NCBI RefSeq assembly: GCF_038404745.2
Contig: NZ_JAYKTT020000005.1
Location: forward strand, 62,001 to 126,000
Reading direction: 5' to 3'
DNA: 64,000 nt
Source: Chlorogloeopsis sp038404745
GTDB lineage: Bacteria > Cyanobacteriota > Cyanobacteriia > Cyanobacteriales > Nostocaceae
In this document: positions 53,963-63,141 of the stretch, piece by piece
Position numbering within the stretch: position 1 is the stretch's first letter
Layout of the letters: each line of letters begins with the position of its first letter
Made by a program: the position numbers and the translations under genes
The notes under the pieces: model-generated
Seen by the model: the letters and a program-made list of their open reading frames with translations, nothing else
Told to the model about the DNA's origin: nothing
Database searches by the model: none

Positions 53963-54357
53963 AGTAATAAATGCGATCGCATTCTCACAGCCAGCATTCC
54001 GTTTTTGCAAAAAGCCCTGCATTCTAGAAGGGTGAGGCTATACAAACCAAACCCACATAGGCGGGCTGAAATATATTAGCCCACGAAGGTGGGCTTTGTC
54101 TGTGTAGCGATACCCTTCTAGGGTATCACGTCAAAATTGGGATGCTTCCTGCTTTTCAATTGAAAACTTAATGTTGATCTAATATGTAATTGTCAAGGTT
54201 CTAAATTTTATTCCCAGCAGTGTAATAGATTACTCCTTAACTTTCTACCAGCGATCGCATCCTAATGATTGTAGTGTGATGCACACCTTAACTGGTTCAA
54301 TCCCAAAAAAATCCCTCGAATCGATAAAGTATTGTCGGCGTCAATTTAATGTACAAA
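53963..54357. other. Intergenic region with long hairpin, upstream of tRNA 3' end
   Basis: Holds the 98-nt inverted repeat at 54024-54121. The rest shows no gene. Confidence 0.5.
54024..54121. repeat. 98-nt imperfect inverted repeat
   Basis: Starts CTAGAAGGGTGAGGCTATAC and ends, in reverse complement, CTAGAAGGGTATCGCTACAC. Inner arms AACCCACATAGGCGGGCT and AGCCCACGAAGGTGGGCTTT also pair. It would fold into one long hairpin as RNA or cruciform DNA. No coding capacity. Type resembles dispersed cyanobacterial hairpin repeats. Confidence 0.65.
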
Positions 54358-54430
54358 TGGAGAATACCGGATTTGAACCGGTGGCCTCTGCGGTGCGATC
54401 GCAGCGCTCTACCAACTGAGCTAATTCCCC
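54358..54430 (-). tRNA. tRNA-Ala (anticodon CGC)
   Basis: 73 nt on the minus strand. Acceptor GGGGAAT pairs with ATTCTCC, discriminator A. D-arm TAGCTCAGTTGGTAGAG. Anticodon stem CTGCG/CGCAG with loop ATCGCAC, giving anticodon CGC. T-arm CCGGTTCAAATCCGG. CCA is not encoded. The anticodon loop happens to contain the HIP1 core GATCGC. Confidence 0.92.
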
Positions 54431-54461
54431 AAACTGCCAGTGTTTTCCGCCATTAGCCATT

Positions 54462-55190
54462 CTAGCATTCACTTGCTGTAGGTTGGCACTGGCGCTGTAG
54501 GTAAACTTCCTGTACCCGTTCTAGTTCTAAGTCAGTTAGATAATCTACAGTCCAGTTTGCCTGACGCTGAAGCATATGAAAAGGGTAAGTATTCGCTATA
54601 CCCACTACTTGCATCCCAGCTTGTTTTGCTGCTTGAATTCCTGCGGGAGTATCTTCTATTACTAAACATTCATTTGGTTGAAGATTTAGTTCGGGATCTG
54701 CTTGATTCAGGTATTCCACAGCTAATAAATAACCGTCTGGCTCTGGTTTACTAGCAGTAATATCATCTCCAGCTACGATTACACAAAAATGTTGAGCTAA
54801 TTTAGCACGTTCCAGTACAAGTTCTATTTCTTTACGGATTGCACCACTGACTAAAGCTAGCTTTAAATTGCGCGATCGCACTTGAAATATCAAATCATCT
54901 AAACCAGGATACAAAGGCAGTTTTTCCAGCTTTTCTAATTCCTGCACGTACAGATGTGCCTTCTTTTGCAACAACTGAGTTAAATATTCTTCACTTACAA
55001 CTCGACCGCGATTTTTGAGTATATCCCGCACACAGGCGCGATCGCTGCGTCCGAGGCAAATTTCTTTGTACTCACCCGGTTTGAGAGTAAGATTTTCTTC
55101 AATTAGGATTTGCTTAATCAGTTGTTCGTGGATCGACTCATCATTAATGATGACGCCATTAAAATCAAACAGAACTGCCTTTAGAGTCAT
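54462..55190 (-). CDS. HAD-superfamily hydrolase (beta-phosphoglucomutase-like)
   Basis: 242 residues. Motif I FDFNGVIINDE (DxN rather than the usual DxD), motif II LVSGA, motif III KPEPDGYLLA with Lys, motif IV VIEDTPAGIQAA. The cap region is helical. Probable phosphatase or phosphomutase on a small phospho-sugar; substrate unknown. Its ATG overlaps the stop of the upstream methyltransferase by 4 bases (55187-55190), so the two are translationally coupled. Confidence 0.85.
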   Translation of the reverse strand: MTLKAVLFDFNGVIINDESIHEQLIKQILIEENLTLKPGEYKEICLGRSDRACVRDILKNRGRVVSEEYLTQLLQKKAHLYVQELEKLEKLPLYPGLDDLIFQVRSRNLKLALVSGAIRKEIELVLERAKLAQHFCVIVAGDDITASKPEPDGYLLAVEYLNQADPELNLQPNECLVIEDTPAGIQAAKQAGMQVVGIANTYPFHMLQRQANWTVDYLTDLELERVQEVYLQRQCQPTASEC

Positions 55191-56104
55191 GCCGTTGTAT
55201 TGAAAGCTGGAGAGGGAAAGCCCTGCAAATCGTTGTTGTCTAATGTTTTGTTTGTTGGTGTAGAAGTGTACTGCCGCATATTCACTTCAGCAATTTCTTC
55301 TGCTGTTGGTATCGGTTTTATGCCGCTAGACACTTGATGTATCCACCATACATCCTGGGTTTGTACTGCTTCAAATCCTGCTGCACCCATCCATGCATCC
55401 ATATTGCCAGCTGCATACTCACGAATATACGGCTCCTCAAACACATCATTGAGCCATTCTAACTGACTTAGGGCCTTTTGATTACCATCGAGAATCAGTA
55501 CTTGTCCACCTACCTTCAGCAATCGGAAGCTTTCTTGCAGAATTGCTTGTGATACTCTTGACGGTGTTTCGTGAAATAACAAAGCAGCCGTCACTAAGTC
55601 AAAAGAATCGCCAGCAAAACCTGTCTTTTCGGCATTACCGTGTCGCCAGTGAATATTCAAAGCTGCACTTTCGGCTTTATGACTAGCTCTTACTAGCATA
55701 TAAGGGGACAAATCTAAACCAATAACTTCTGCTTCCGGGAAAGTTTGCTTGAGCATTAATGTTGTCGATCCTGTACCGCACCCTAAATCCAGAATGCGAC
55801 GTGGCTGTACTTTGACAGCATCAATTAAAGCCTGGCGTACCCAAACCTCATTTGGTGGTAGCACGTACTGAGTAACAGCGTCATAGGTAACCGCCGCACC
55901 AGATTTTAGATATCCGCCCTGAATGCCATGAAAGTTTTGAGTGCTGTAGTAAGCAGGAACTGTAACATCAGCACGTCGGAAGCGATCGCTTTCCTTCTCC
56001 CAATCCACACTCTCAGCGTAGCGCCGCAACCCCTCTTCATCGATGAAATAACGTACTACAGGAGACAAAAAACGCTCCCAAATTGTATCTTGACGAACTG
56101 CCAT
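55187..56104 (-). CDS. Class I SAM-dependent methyltransferase
   Basis: 305 residues. SAM-binding motif I ILDLGCGTGSTTLMLKQTFP near residue 100, followed by VIGLDLSPYML and a conserved AALLFHETP loop. An N-terminal helical region of about 70 residues precedes the Rossmann fold. Substrate unknown. Upstream gene of a coupled pair with the HAD hydrolase. Confidence 0.85.
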   Translation of the reverse strand: MAVRQDTIWERFLSPVVRYFIDEEGLRRYAESVDWEKESDRFRRADVTVPAYYSTQNFHGIQGGYLKSGAAVTYDAVTQYVLPPNEVWVRQALIDAVKVQPRRILDLGCGTGSTTLMLKQTFPEAEVIGLDLSPYMLVRASHKAESAALNIHWRHGNAEKTGFAGDSFDLVTAALLFHETPSRVSQAILQESFRLLKVGGQVLILDGNQKALSQLEWLNDVFEEPYIREYAAGNMDAWMGAAGFEAVQTQDVWWIHQVSSGIKPIPTAEEIAEVNMRQYTSTPTNKTLDNNDLQGFPSPAFNTTA

Positions 56105-56337
56105 AGGATTGTTTCAGAATCGATGACTGTTTTTACTACAGTCATTTTCTTTACAGATTTTAATATATCTGTGCGAAAGATACTTTCCTCCTTTAGGGAT
56201 AGGCTTGACATTTGTTATCTTTAGTAATACATTTGTAATACATAAACAATACATAAATTACTGCCTCTCAAAAAGAAGGAAGCGATTTAAATTGTTAATT
56301 GTGTTTTTATTAGTAGTTAACCACTAAAATCTTATAT

Positions 56338-57912
56338 ATGCCTTACGAAGAATTAGAAATTTCTACTCCATCTCCAGTTTTATCTTGGGCAAATCACCCC
56401 TTAGGCTCAGAAGAAATTAAGATGGCAAAAAATGTAGCATCACTGCCATTTGTATTTAAACACGTGGCATTAATGCCAGATGTTCACTTAGGAAAAGGAG
56501 CTTTAGTTGGTTCTGTAATTGCTACAAAAGAAGCTATTATCCCTGCGGCTGTGGGTGTAGATGTTGGTTGCGGTATGGGTGCAATTAAAACTCCATTCAA
56601 GGGTGAACAACTAGAAGGAAAATTAAAGAAAATTAGGCAAGATATTGAAGCAGCAATTCCTACTGGTTTCAATGAAAATAAAGATGTAGAAAAAAGTGTT
56701 ACCAATTGGCAACGCTGGCGTGATTTCAAAGACTTGCATTCAGGAGTGCAAGACTTGCAAGGTAAAGCAATGAGACAAATGGGTTCTCTCGGTGGGGGTG
56801 AAAGATTGCCCCTTACTGTAGTAATACAGTAATCAAAACTCGTCCAAATCGGTGAAAGCTGAGATTGCTAATACCGAGGGAAGCGGTAAAACGCCCCGTA
56901 GAGAGCAGAGGGACTTGGGCATCCTAAAATCATTTAGGATGAAAGTGTGCTCCGAACTATACCGAATCGGAAGGTATAGAATCAAGCAGAAATGTCTTGG
57001 TCGATTGCAACTTTCATCTGTGATATTGGGGAGTAATGAAAACCACAAAAATTTTTGGACACCTGAAGAAGATAAATTTATTACTACCCATTCGGTTGAG
57101 CGTTCGATGAAAGTATTAGGTAGAAGTCGAAACAGTGTTGAACTGAGACTGTGGAGACTTGGCAAGCTTAACAAGCAATTAGTAACAAATTGAATCATTT
57201 TATTGAAGTTTGTCTCGATACAGAAAACCAAATTTGGCTGATGTTGCATTCCGGTTCCCGCAATATCGGTAATATGCTTGCTCAGTGCCACATTAGTACA
57301 GCCAAGGAATTGGCTAAGATGGCAGGTAATAAATTAGCCGATCCGGATTTAGCCTATTTTGTAGCTAATACGCCGGAATTCAAAGCATATTGGCGAGATT
57401 TGCAGTGGGCGCAGGATTATGCGCGTTTCAATCGCGATGTGATGATGGCGCGTTTCAAGTACATTATCGAAAAGCATTTGGCGGGTGGAAAGGCAACTAA
57501 ACCCTTATTAGAAGTGAATTGCCATCACAATTACGCTGAAAAAGAAGTGCATTTTGGTGAGGAAGTATATGTAACTCGTAAAGGTGCAGTCCGCGCCCAA
57601 CAGGAAGATTACGGCATTATTCCTGGTTCAATGGGGGCAAAATCTTATATCGTCACAGGTAAAGGTCATGCCCACAGTTTTTGTTCTTGTTCTCACGGTG
57701 CAGGACGTTTGCTATCAAGAAATAAAGCAAAAAATGTCTATACTCTTGATGATTTGATAGAGCAAACAAAAGGTGTTGAATGTCGAAAAGATACAGGTGT
57801 TTTAGATGAAATTCCTGGTGCTTATAAACCAATAGACCAAGTTATGGAAAACCAATCTGATTTGGTGGAAATTGTGGCAACTCTCAAGCAGGTTGTCTGC
57901 GTGAAGGGATGA
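56338..57912 (+). CDS. rtcB: RtcB family RNA ligase, interrupted by a group I intron
   Basis: Two exons, 56338-56799 and 57193-57912, join in frame to 393 codons. GVDVGCGMGAIKT (metal-binding Cys) in exon 1. HSGSRNIGNML, LLEVNCHHNYAEKEVHFGEE region, GSMGAKSYIVTGKGHAHSF and CSCSHGAGRLLSRNKAKNVY (cut) with the guanylated His in exon 2. The join restores MGSLGGG-NHFIEVCLD, conserved in RtcB. RtcB ligates 2',3'-cyclic phosphate and 5'-OH RNA ends with GTP and Mn2+. Without splicing, translation stops at 56832 inside the intron. Expression therefore depends on self-splicing (inference). Confidence 0.9.
56800..57192 (+). ncRNA. Group I self-splicing intron in rtcB
   Basis: 393 nt. The exon ends in U and the intron ends in G. 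P1: exon GGGGGU with guide GCCCCU (terminal U pairs with G). P10: GAUU (56804-56807) with 3' exon AAUC. P3: GUCCAA (56842-56847) with UUGGGC (56915-56920). P4: UCGGU (56849-56853) with ACCGA (56873-56877). P5: AGC/GCU. P6: GGG..GCG with CGCCCC. P7: GAGCA (56903-56907) with UGCUC (56948-56952). P8: AUCCUAAA/UUUAGGAU. P9: CUAUACC/GGUAUAG (56957-56979). About 210 nt after P9 contain a short reading frame. All core helices are present, so activity is plausible. Confidence 0.9.
56980..57193 (+). other. Intron-internal reading frame with Myb/SANT-like segment
   Basis: An open frame spanning 56852-57193 encodes, in its last 50 codons, FWTPEEDKFITTHSVERSMK and VLGRSRNSVELRLWRLGKLN, the pattern of a Myb/SANT-type DNA-binding helix-turn-helix often found as the DNA-recognition tail of homing endonucleases. 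No nuclease motif (HNH, GIY-YIG, LAGLIDADG) is seen, and no good start codon lies downstream of the catalytic core. It is probably a remnant of a homing-endonuclease gene, or a tiny DNA-binding protein. The stop codon straddles the 3' splice site. Confidence 0.5.
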
Positions 57913-58032
57913 ATCAACGATTTTACTGAAGGCAAATTTCAAAAGTGAGAAGGCAGTAAGAAACTGGAAAAAGGTAACTTAGTGTCTTCTGACTGTTAAT
58001 CATAAAATGAATAAAAATAAGGATTATAAAAG

Positions 58033-58794
58033 GTGAATGAAAAAACTCTGAAAGTCTTTTTTGAAATTCATCAGGGTATACCCAGGCAAGGGCCTGGTGA
58101 TTCTGAATCCACAAAAAAAGCTTTTCTAAAATTGGTTGATTTGCCATTAAATATAAAGATACTGGATATTGGTTGTGGAGCGGGCTTTCAAACTTTAGAT
58201 TTAGCCAATTTGATCAATGGAAAAATTATTGCGATCGACAATCATCCTTTGTATGTCGATGAACTTAAACAGAAAGTGCTGCAAAAAGGATTTTCAGACA
58301 AAATCGAAGTAGTAAATGCTGATATGTTTACCCTCGATTTTCCTCAGGCAAGTTTTGATATTATTTGGTCTGAAGGTGCAATATACATTATCGGTTTTGA
58401 AAATGGACTAGAGCAGTGGAAGTCTTTACTTAAACAGGGAGGTTACTTGGCGGCTACGGAAATTACATGGCTCAAACCTCATCCACCCAGCGAACTAGAG
58501 GAGTTTTGGAATGCGAATTATCCCGCAATGCAGGATGTTGAAGGTAATTTGAAGATTTTTCAAAAAACTAGTGGATACAAAATTATTGATTGGTTTGTAC
58601 TACCGGAGTCAGCTTGGTGGAATTATTACTATAATCCCCTTGAAGAGAGAGTGCAGCTATTAAAAAAATATTACCAAGATGATGCAGAGGCTCTTGAAGT
58701 TATTAATATGACTCAATTAGAAATTGACCTTTATCGGAAATATTCTGAATATTACGGTTATGTCTTCTATATTATTCAAAAATTGTCAAATTAA
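58033..58794 (+). CDS. Class I SAM-dependent methyltransferase
   Basis: 253 residues, start GTG 58033 (MNEKTLKVFFEIHQGIPRQG) with AAGGA about 9 bases upstream. Motif I ILDIGCGAGFQTLDLANLI near residue 50, then IIAIDNHPLYVDEL and VNADMFTLDFPQASFD; the SEGAIYIIGFENGLE loop follows. Related to UbiE/COQ5-like small-molecule methyltransferases. Substrate unknown, no operon partner. Confidence 0.85.
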   Translation: MNEKTLKVFFEIHQGIPRQGPGDSESTKKAFLKLVDLPLNIKILDIGCGAGFQTLDLANLINGKIIAIDNHPLYVDELKQKVLQKGFSDKIEVVNADMFTLDFPQASFDIIWSEGAIYIIGFENGLEQWKSLLKQGGYLAATEITWLKPHPPSELEEFWNANYPAMQDVEGNLKIFQKTSGYKIIDWFVLPESAWWNYYYNPLEERVQLLKKYYQDDAEALEVINMTQLEIDLYRKYSEYYGYVFYIIQKLSN

Positions 58795-59097
58795 CTCACA
58801 GAAAAGTCTTTGAATTCCTTACCCGATAAAAACGCTAAGGGGCTTGGATATACAGATAGGGAAAGCGATCGCCTCACACAAGTACCACGATTGTGAATTG
58901 GTGATCAGAAGATTGAAGCAGTTGACAGCATCTTGATTTTATTTTATTGTTTATTGCAAATAAATATCATTTATTAAGTGTAGTGTGACTGCGATCGCAG
59001 GTGCTTTCACTACCTTAGTATTGGTTTTTGAAGACATGAGTGCAGAAGCACACTTTGTCTACTATTTGAGTTTTCTTTGCAATTTACAATAATTGTT

Positions 59098-61251
59098 ATG
59101 TTTGTGATTTCGCAGTTAAATTTTATTAAAGGCATTTTCCCTTCTTGGCATAGGCGTTATACCAGTAAAGTTTTTCCTAAAACATATTTCCGCGTCTTAT
59201 CCTTTATGCTTAGTGTTGTACTTGCCTTAGCTTGGGCAAGTCCAAGCCTAACTTTATCGCAACGAACCACAGAAATACTTTGGGATACTTATGGTGTTCC
59301 TCATATTTATGCCAAGGATGCTCCCAGCGCTTTTAAAGCCTTTGGCTGGGCACAGATGCAAAGTCACGGGAACTTGCTTTTGCGACTGTATGGGCAAGCA
59401 CGGGGAAGGGCTGCCGAATACTGGGGAGAGAAATATTTAGAATCGGATCAATGGGTTCTGACGATGGGAGTTCCAGAGCGATCGCGCTCTTGGTATAAAG
59501 CACAAACTCCTGCATTTCGTCGTTATTTAGATGCGTTTGCTGCTGGTGTCAATGCTTATGCTAAAGAACATCCTGACTTAATTGATAATGAAGTAAAGGT
59601 AGTGCTACCAGTGAAGTCGGAAGATGTACTGGCGCACCTGCAAAGAGTACTTTATTTTACTTTTGTAGTCAGCCCAGAGCAGATAGCAGGTATTACTGAC
59701 GCAGAGCAAAAACCGGGATCTAACGGTTGGGCGATCGCACCGAAAAAGTCTGCAAGTGGCAAGGCGATGTTGCTAGCAAATCCACACCTGCCTTGGGCAG
59801 ATTTATTTCTATGGTACGAAGCACAAATTAACGCACCAGGAATTGATGCTTATGGAGCAACACTTGTAGGAATTCCAGTTTTAGCGATCGCCTTTAATGA
59901 TAATTTGGGTTGGACACATACAGTCAATACTCATGATGGCTGGGATGCTTATGAACTCAAGTTGGCTGATCAAGGTTATCGCTTTGATGGACAAGTTCGC
60001 CCCTTTCAAACAAAAACCCTTTCCTTAAAAATTAAGCAAAAAGACGGCACTTTGCGCAAACAACCACTAGTAGTGAAAAGTTCTATTCACGGCCCTGTTG
60101 TTAGCGAGAAAGATGGTAAAGTTTTAGCGCTAAGAGTTGTCGGGCTGGATCGTCCAGGCGTACTAGAGCAATGGTGGGACATGGCACGAGCAAAAAACCT
60201 GTCTCAGTTTGAAACTGCGCTCCAGCGTTTGCAACTGCCAATGTTTACAGTGATGTACGCAGATAGAACCGGAAACATCATGCATCTATTCAATGGTCAA
60301 GTACCAGTGCGTCAAGAAGGTGATTTTGAATATTGGCAAGGTATAATTCCGGGCGACACCTCTAAAACTTTATGGACAAAGATTCACCCTTACCAAGATT
60401 TACCCCGCGTACTCAACCCAAAAAGTGGTTGGTTGCAAAATGCCAACGATCCACCTTGGACAACAACATTTCCACCTGCTATTAAAGCAGATAATTTTCC
60501 GCCCTACATGGCACCACGTCATATGTATTTTCGGGCGCAGCGATCGGCGAGGATGTTGGCGGAAGATCCCAAAATAACTTTCGACGAAATGGTTGCATAC
60601 AAACATTCAACTCGCATGGAACTTGCCGATCGCATCCTAGATGATTTAATTCCCGCAGCACAAAAGCAGGGAAGTGAGTTAGCAAAACGAGCCGCGAAGG
60701 TACTGACAACTTGGGATAGGCAAGCCAATGCAGATAGTAAGGGTGCAGTTCTTTTTGCTACTTGGGTAGAGGAAATGGATCTAGATCAGGCGTTTAGCCA
60801 ACCTTGGAATGAAAACTCTCCACGCACTACTCCCAAAGGTTTGGCAAATCCTGCAAGTGCAGTAGCAACACTCCAAGCAGCAGCAGCCAAGGTTGAGAAA
60901 GCTTACGGCAAGCTAGATGTACCTTGGGGAGAAGTTTTTCGGGTTAAGTATGGAAATGTAGATTTACCAGCCAACGGAGGAGAAGGAAAATTAGGCATCT
61001 TTCGTGTACTCAACTTCGTTCCAAATTCTGATGGGCGCTTCCAATCTTTTGCAGGCGATTCTTATATTGCTGCAATTGAATTTTCTAATCCTGTACGAGC
61101 AATGGCACTTACTAGCTACGGTAATGCTAGTCAGCCGAATTCACCTCACAACGGTGATCAATTGCAGATGTTTGCCCAGCAACAGTTGCATCCAGTTTGG
61201 CGCAATATGAAAGATATCAAAGCTCATTTAGCAGAACGTAAGGAGTTGTAA
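59098..61251 (+). CDS. Penicillin acylase family (peptidase S45) Ntn-hydrolase
   Basis: 717 residues from ATG 59098 (the frame opens at TTG 59077). N-terminal hydrophobic segment (LSFMLSVVLALAWASPSLTL) for export. Alpha-chain region TEILWDTYGVPHIYAKDAPS, then the autoprocessing site GSNGWAIAPKK with the Ser nucleophile near residue 208, and beta-chain motifs NTHDGWDAYELKL and GNASQPNSPHNGDQ. The family contains penicillin and acyl-homoserine-lactone acylases, so it could cleave amide-linked acyl groups, including quorum signals, in the periplasm (inference). Stands alone. Confidence 0.85.
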   Translation: MFVISQLNFIKGIFPSWHRRYTSKVFPKTYFRVLSFMLSVVLALAWASPSLTLSQRTTEILWDTYGVPHIYAKDAPSAFKAFGWAQMQSHGNLLLRLYGQARGRAAEYWGEKYLESDQWVLTMGVPERSRSWYKAQTPAFRRYLDAFAAGVNAYAKEHPDLIDNEVKVVLPVKSEDVLAHLQRVLYFTFVVSPEQIAGITDAEQKPGSNGWAIAPKKSASGKAMLLANPHLPWADLFLWYEAQINAPGIDAYGATLVGIPVLAIAFNDNLGWTHTVNTHDGWDAYELKLADQGYRFDGQVRPFQTKTLSLKIKQKDGTLRKQPLVVKSSIHGPVVSEKDGKVLALRVVGLDRPGVLEQWWDMARAKNLSQFETALQRLQLPMFTVMYADRTGNIMHLFNGQVPVRQEGDFEYWQGIIPGDTSKTLWTKIHPYQDLPRVLNPKSGWLQNANDPPWTTTFPPAIKADNFPPYMAPRHMYFRAQRSARMLAEDPKITFDEMVAYKHSTRMELADRILDDLIPAAQKQGSELAKRAAKVLTTWDRQANADSKGAVLFATWVEEMDLDQAFSQPWNENSPRTTPKGLANPASAVATLQAAAAKVEKAYGKLDVPWGEVFRVKYGNVDLPANGGEGKLGIFRVLNFVPNSDGRFQSFAGDSYIAAIEFSNPVRAMALTSYGNASQPNSPHNGDQLQMFAQQQLHPVWRNMKDIKAHLAERKEL

Positions 61252-61261
61252 GCAAAATGTC

Positions 61262-61283
61262 CCCCAGAACTTCAGTTCTGGGC
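61262..61283. terminator. Hairpin after acylase gene
   Basis: CCCAGAACTTCAGTTCTGGG-like stem-loop 11 bases after the stop codon. No following T run, so its terminator role is uncertain. Confidence 0.4.
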
Positions 61284-61451
61284 TAACAGCATAAGTCCAC
61301 TCACCAGTCTTTGCTAATAAATTCCCGAACTGCTGTCAAATAGGCGATCGCTTCTCCATAGGGGCGCACAAAAGCTAGCTCATGCTGTTTGTATTTGTAT
61401 CCGAGTTTTATGAAACGGTATAACAAAAATTCCTGTATCAAGATAGCTTTG

Positions 61452-62207
61452 TTAAGCTGCCAGCACTCCTCCATCAACAGCAAGGGTGTGTCCGTTCACA
61501 TAATCGGCACTATCAGAACACAGCCAAACAACAGCATTGGCTATGTCATCAGGCTTGCCCAAACGCCCAGCAGGAACAAAATTCTCGAAAGCTTTGGAAT
61601 TACCACCAGTTGCTTGATTCAGCATATCAGTTTCAATCGGCCCTGGTGCGATCGCATTAATCCGGATTTTTTGTGATGCGTATTCCAGTGCTGCTGTTTT
61701 TGTCAGCATAATCACAGCTGTCTTGGAAGCGTTATAGATAGAAAAGCCAGGTGCTAGGGGACGGAAACCATTGATAGACGATGTATTAACAATCGTTCCA
61801 CCATTATCTTGAGCCAACATCTGGGAAATTTCGTACTTCATACATAGAAAAACCCCCTTCACATTAACTGCAAAGATGCGGTCGTAAGCTTGCTCTGTTT
61901 GCTCTGCTAAGGAGGCATTTTGACCAAGCATACCTGCATTATTAAATGCGATGTCAAGACTGCCAAACTTATTTACAGCTGCCGCAACAGTTGCTTCTAC
62001 ATCTGCTTCTTTGGCTACATCTGCTTGAACAAACAAGCCATCGCTTCCTGCCTCACGAATCAGACGAACAGTCTCATTACCTTCTTGTTCACGTCGTCCG
62101 ACAACAACAACCTTAGCACCAGCACAAGCAAAGGCGATCGCTGTAGTGCGCCCAATCCCAGAAGTACCACCTGTAACTAGAGCAACTTTATTCTCTAACG
62201 TTGTCAT
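61452..62207 (-). CDS. Short-chain dehydrogenase/reductase (SDR)
   Basis: 251 residues from ATG 62207 (GTG 62216 would add three). Classical SDR: TGGTSGIGRTTA cofactor loop, NNAG at FNNAGMLG, catalytic Ser in NTSSINGF, Tyr-x-x-x-Lys in YNASKTA, and PGPIETDM. The residues after the second beta strand (VVGRREQEG) favour NADPH. Substrate unknown. Divergent from an HxlR-type regulator gene with an 89-bp intergenic region, a frequent arrangement in which the regulator controls the reductase. Confidence 0.9.
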   Translation of the reverse strand: MTTLENKVALVTGGTSGIGRTTAIAFACAGAKVVVVGRREQEGNETVRLIREAGSDGLFVQADVAKEADVEATVAAAVNKFGSLDIAFNNAGMLGQNASLAEQTEQAYDRIFAVNVKGVFLCMKYEISQMLAQDNGGTIVNTSSINGFRPLAPGFSIYNASKTAVIMLTKTAALEYASQKIRINAIAPGPIETDMLNQATGGNSKAFENFVPAGRLGKPDDIANAVVWLCSDSADYVNGHTLAVDGGVLAA

Positions 62208-62296
62208 CTTATTCACACTCTATCAACCAATAAAGCAGTGTGACTGATTTAGACTCTTTTCCACAAGTAGGCACCTTCTGGTGATATAGTTACCTC

Positions 62297-62671
62297 ATGG
62301 TTCCCAAAAATGACCGAAAACTTCTTCTCACCCCAGATTGCCCGATGCGGCAAATGCTCGATTTGGTAGGAGATAAATGGACACCACCAGTGTTGTATAT
62401 TTTGTCTTCTGGTACGAGTCGATATAGTGATTTTCAACGTCAAATTCCTGGAGTTTCCAAGAAAATGCTGACACAAACCCTGAGAAGATTGGAAGCCGCA
62501 GGTATCATTCAAAGAACTGTGTATCCAGTTGTGCCGCCAAAAGTGGAATATAATCTCACTCCCTTTGGTGAAAAGCTGATTGAACCCATAGCAGCTTTGG
62601 CAAATTGGGCTAGGCAGCACCAAGAAGAATTGAGGCTTGTTTCCGAACGTCAACAGAGGAAGATAGATTAA
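62297..62671 (+). CDS. HxlR-family transcriptional regulator
   Basis: 124 residues. Winged-helix HxlR domain: CPMRQMLDLVGDKWTPPVLY, then SRYSDFQRQIPGVSKKMLTQ and LRRLEAAGIIQRTVYPVVPP. The single N-terminal Cys (in TPDCPMRQ) is the redox or electrophile-sensing Cys in several family members (YodB/QorR type). It probably controls the divergent SDR gene in response to electrophiles or quinones (inference). Confidence 0.88.
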   Translation: MVPKNDRKLLLTPDCPMRQMLDLVGDKWTPPVLYILSSGTSRYSDFQRQIPGVSKKMLTQTLRRLEAAGIIQRTVYPVVPPKVEYNLTPFGEKLIEPIAALANWARQHQEELRLVSERQQRKID

Positions 62672-63141
62672 TGCCAAATGTATGATCAATTAATGTTGTT
62701 TTATCTAAGTGAAACACTCAGGAACTTAAAGATTAACAATCTAAAATCCAAAATTAGTATGAGGCGATCGCCCACGCTACCTCAACAAGAACACAAGCTT
62801 AATTTCGTCACCACAGTTTAAAAGTAAGCGTGAGAGTGCTCCTTGATCAAAAATAACTTAGCTCACTGATGCTAGATATTCTCTAAGACAGAGCTGAAGC
62901 TCTAACCAACTGTCCAAAGATGCCTTTATTTTCCCTAACCAAGCTATGACTTTTGTTAGAGGGATAATTACTTTGTTTGCAGTTAATCTTATATTTGTGT
63001 TCAAAAGAGTCAATTGGCTTGAGAATAGGTTGAAATCTTACTATATCTTATCGCTAACCTATAACTCCATTCGTTATTTGGAGTAAGCCAAAGATACCTC
63101 AAAACTGGGAAAAGACAAGAATTAACTAATGGAGTATTGGC
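62672..63141. other. Intergenic region, nothing recognised
   Basis: No gene or repeat of note. It should contain the promoter of the secreted protein gene at 63142. Contains one HIP1-like GGCGATCGCC site near 62763. Confidence 0.5.

Noticed and set aside
53036..54000. CRISPR array suspected near the CARF fragments
   Set aside because: No regularly spaced direct repeats found in this stretch.
56338..57912. Intein in RtcB (inteins are common in this family)
   Set aside because: The insert has in-frame stop codons, no intein splicing blocks, and a well-formed group I RNA core with correct splice-site bases.
61301..61483. 60-codon minus-strand frame ending REFISKDW
   Set aside because: Its start lies inside the SDR gene in another frame and no family or ribosome binding site supports it, although the C-terminal half looks protein-like.
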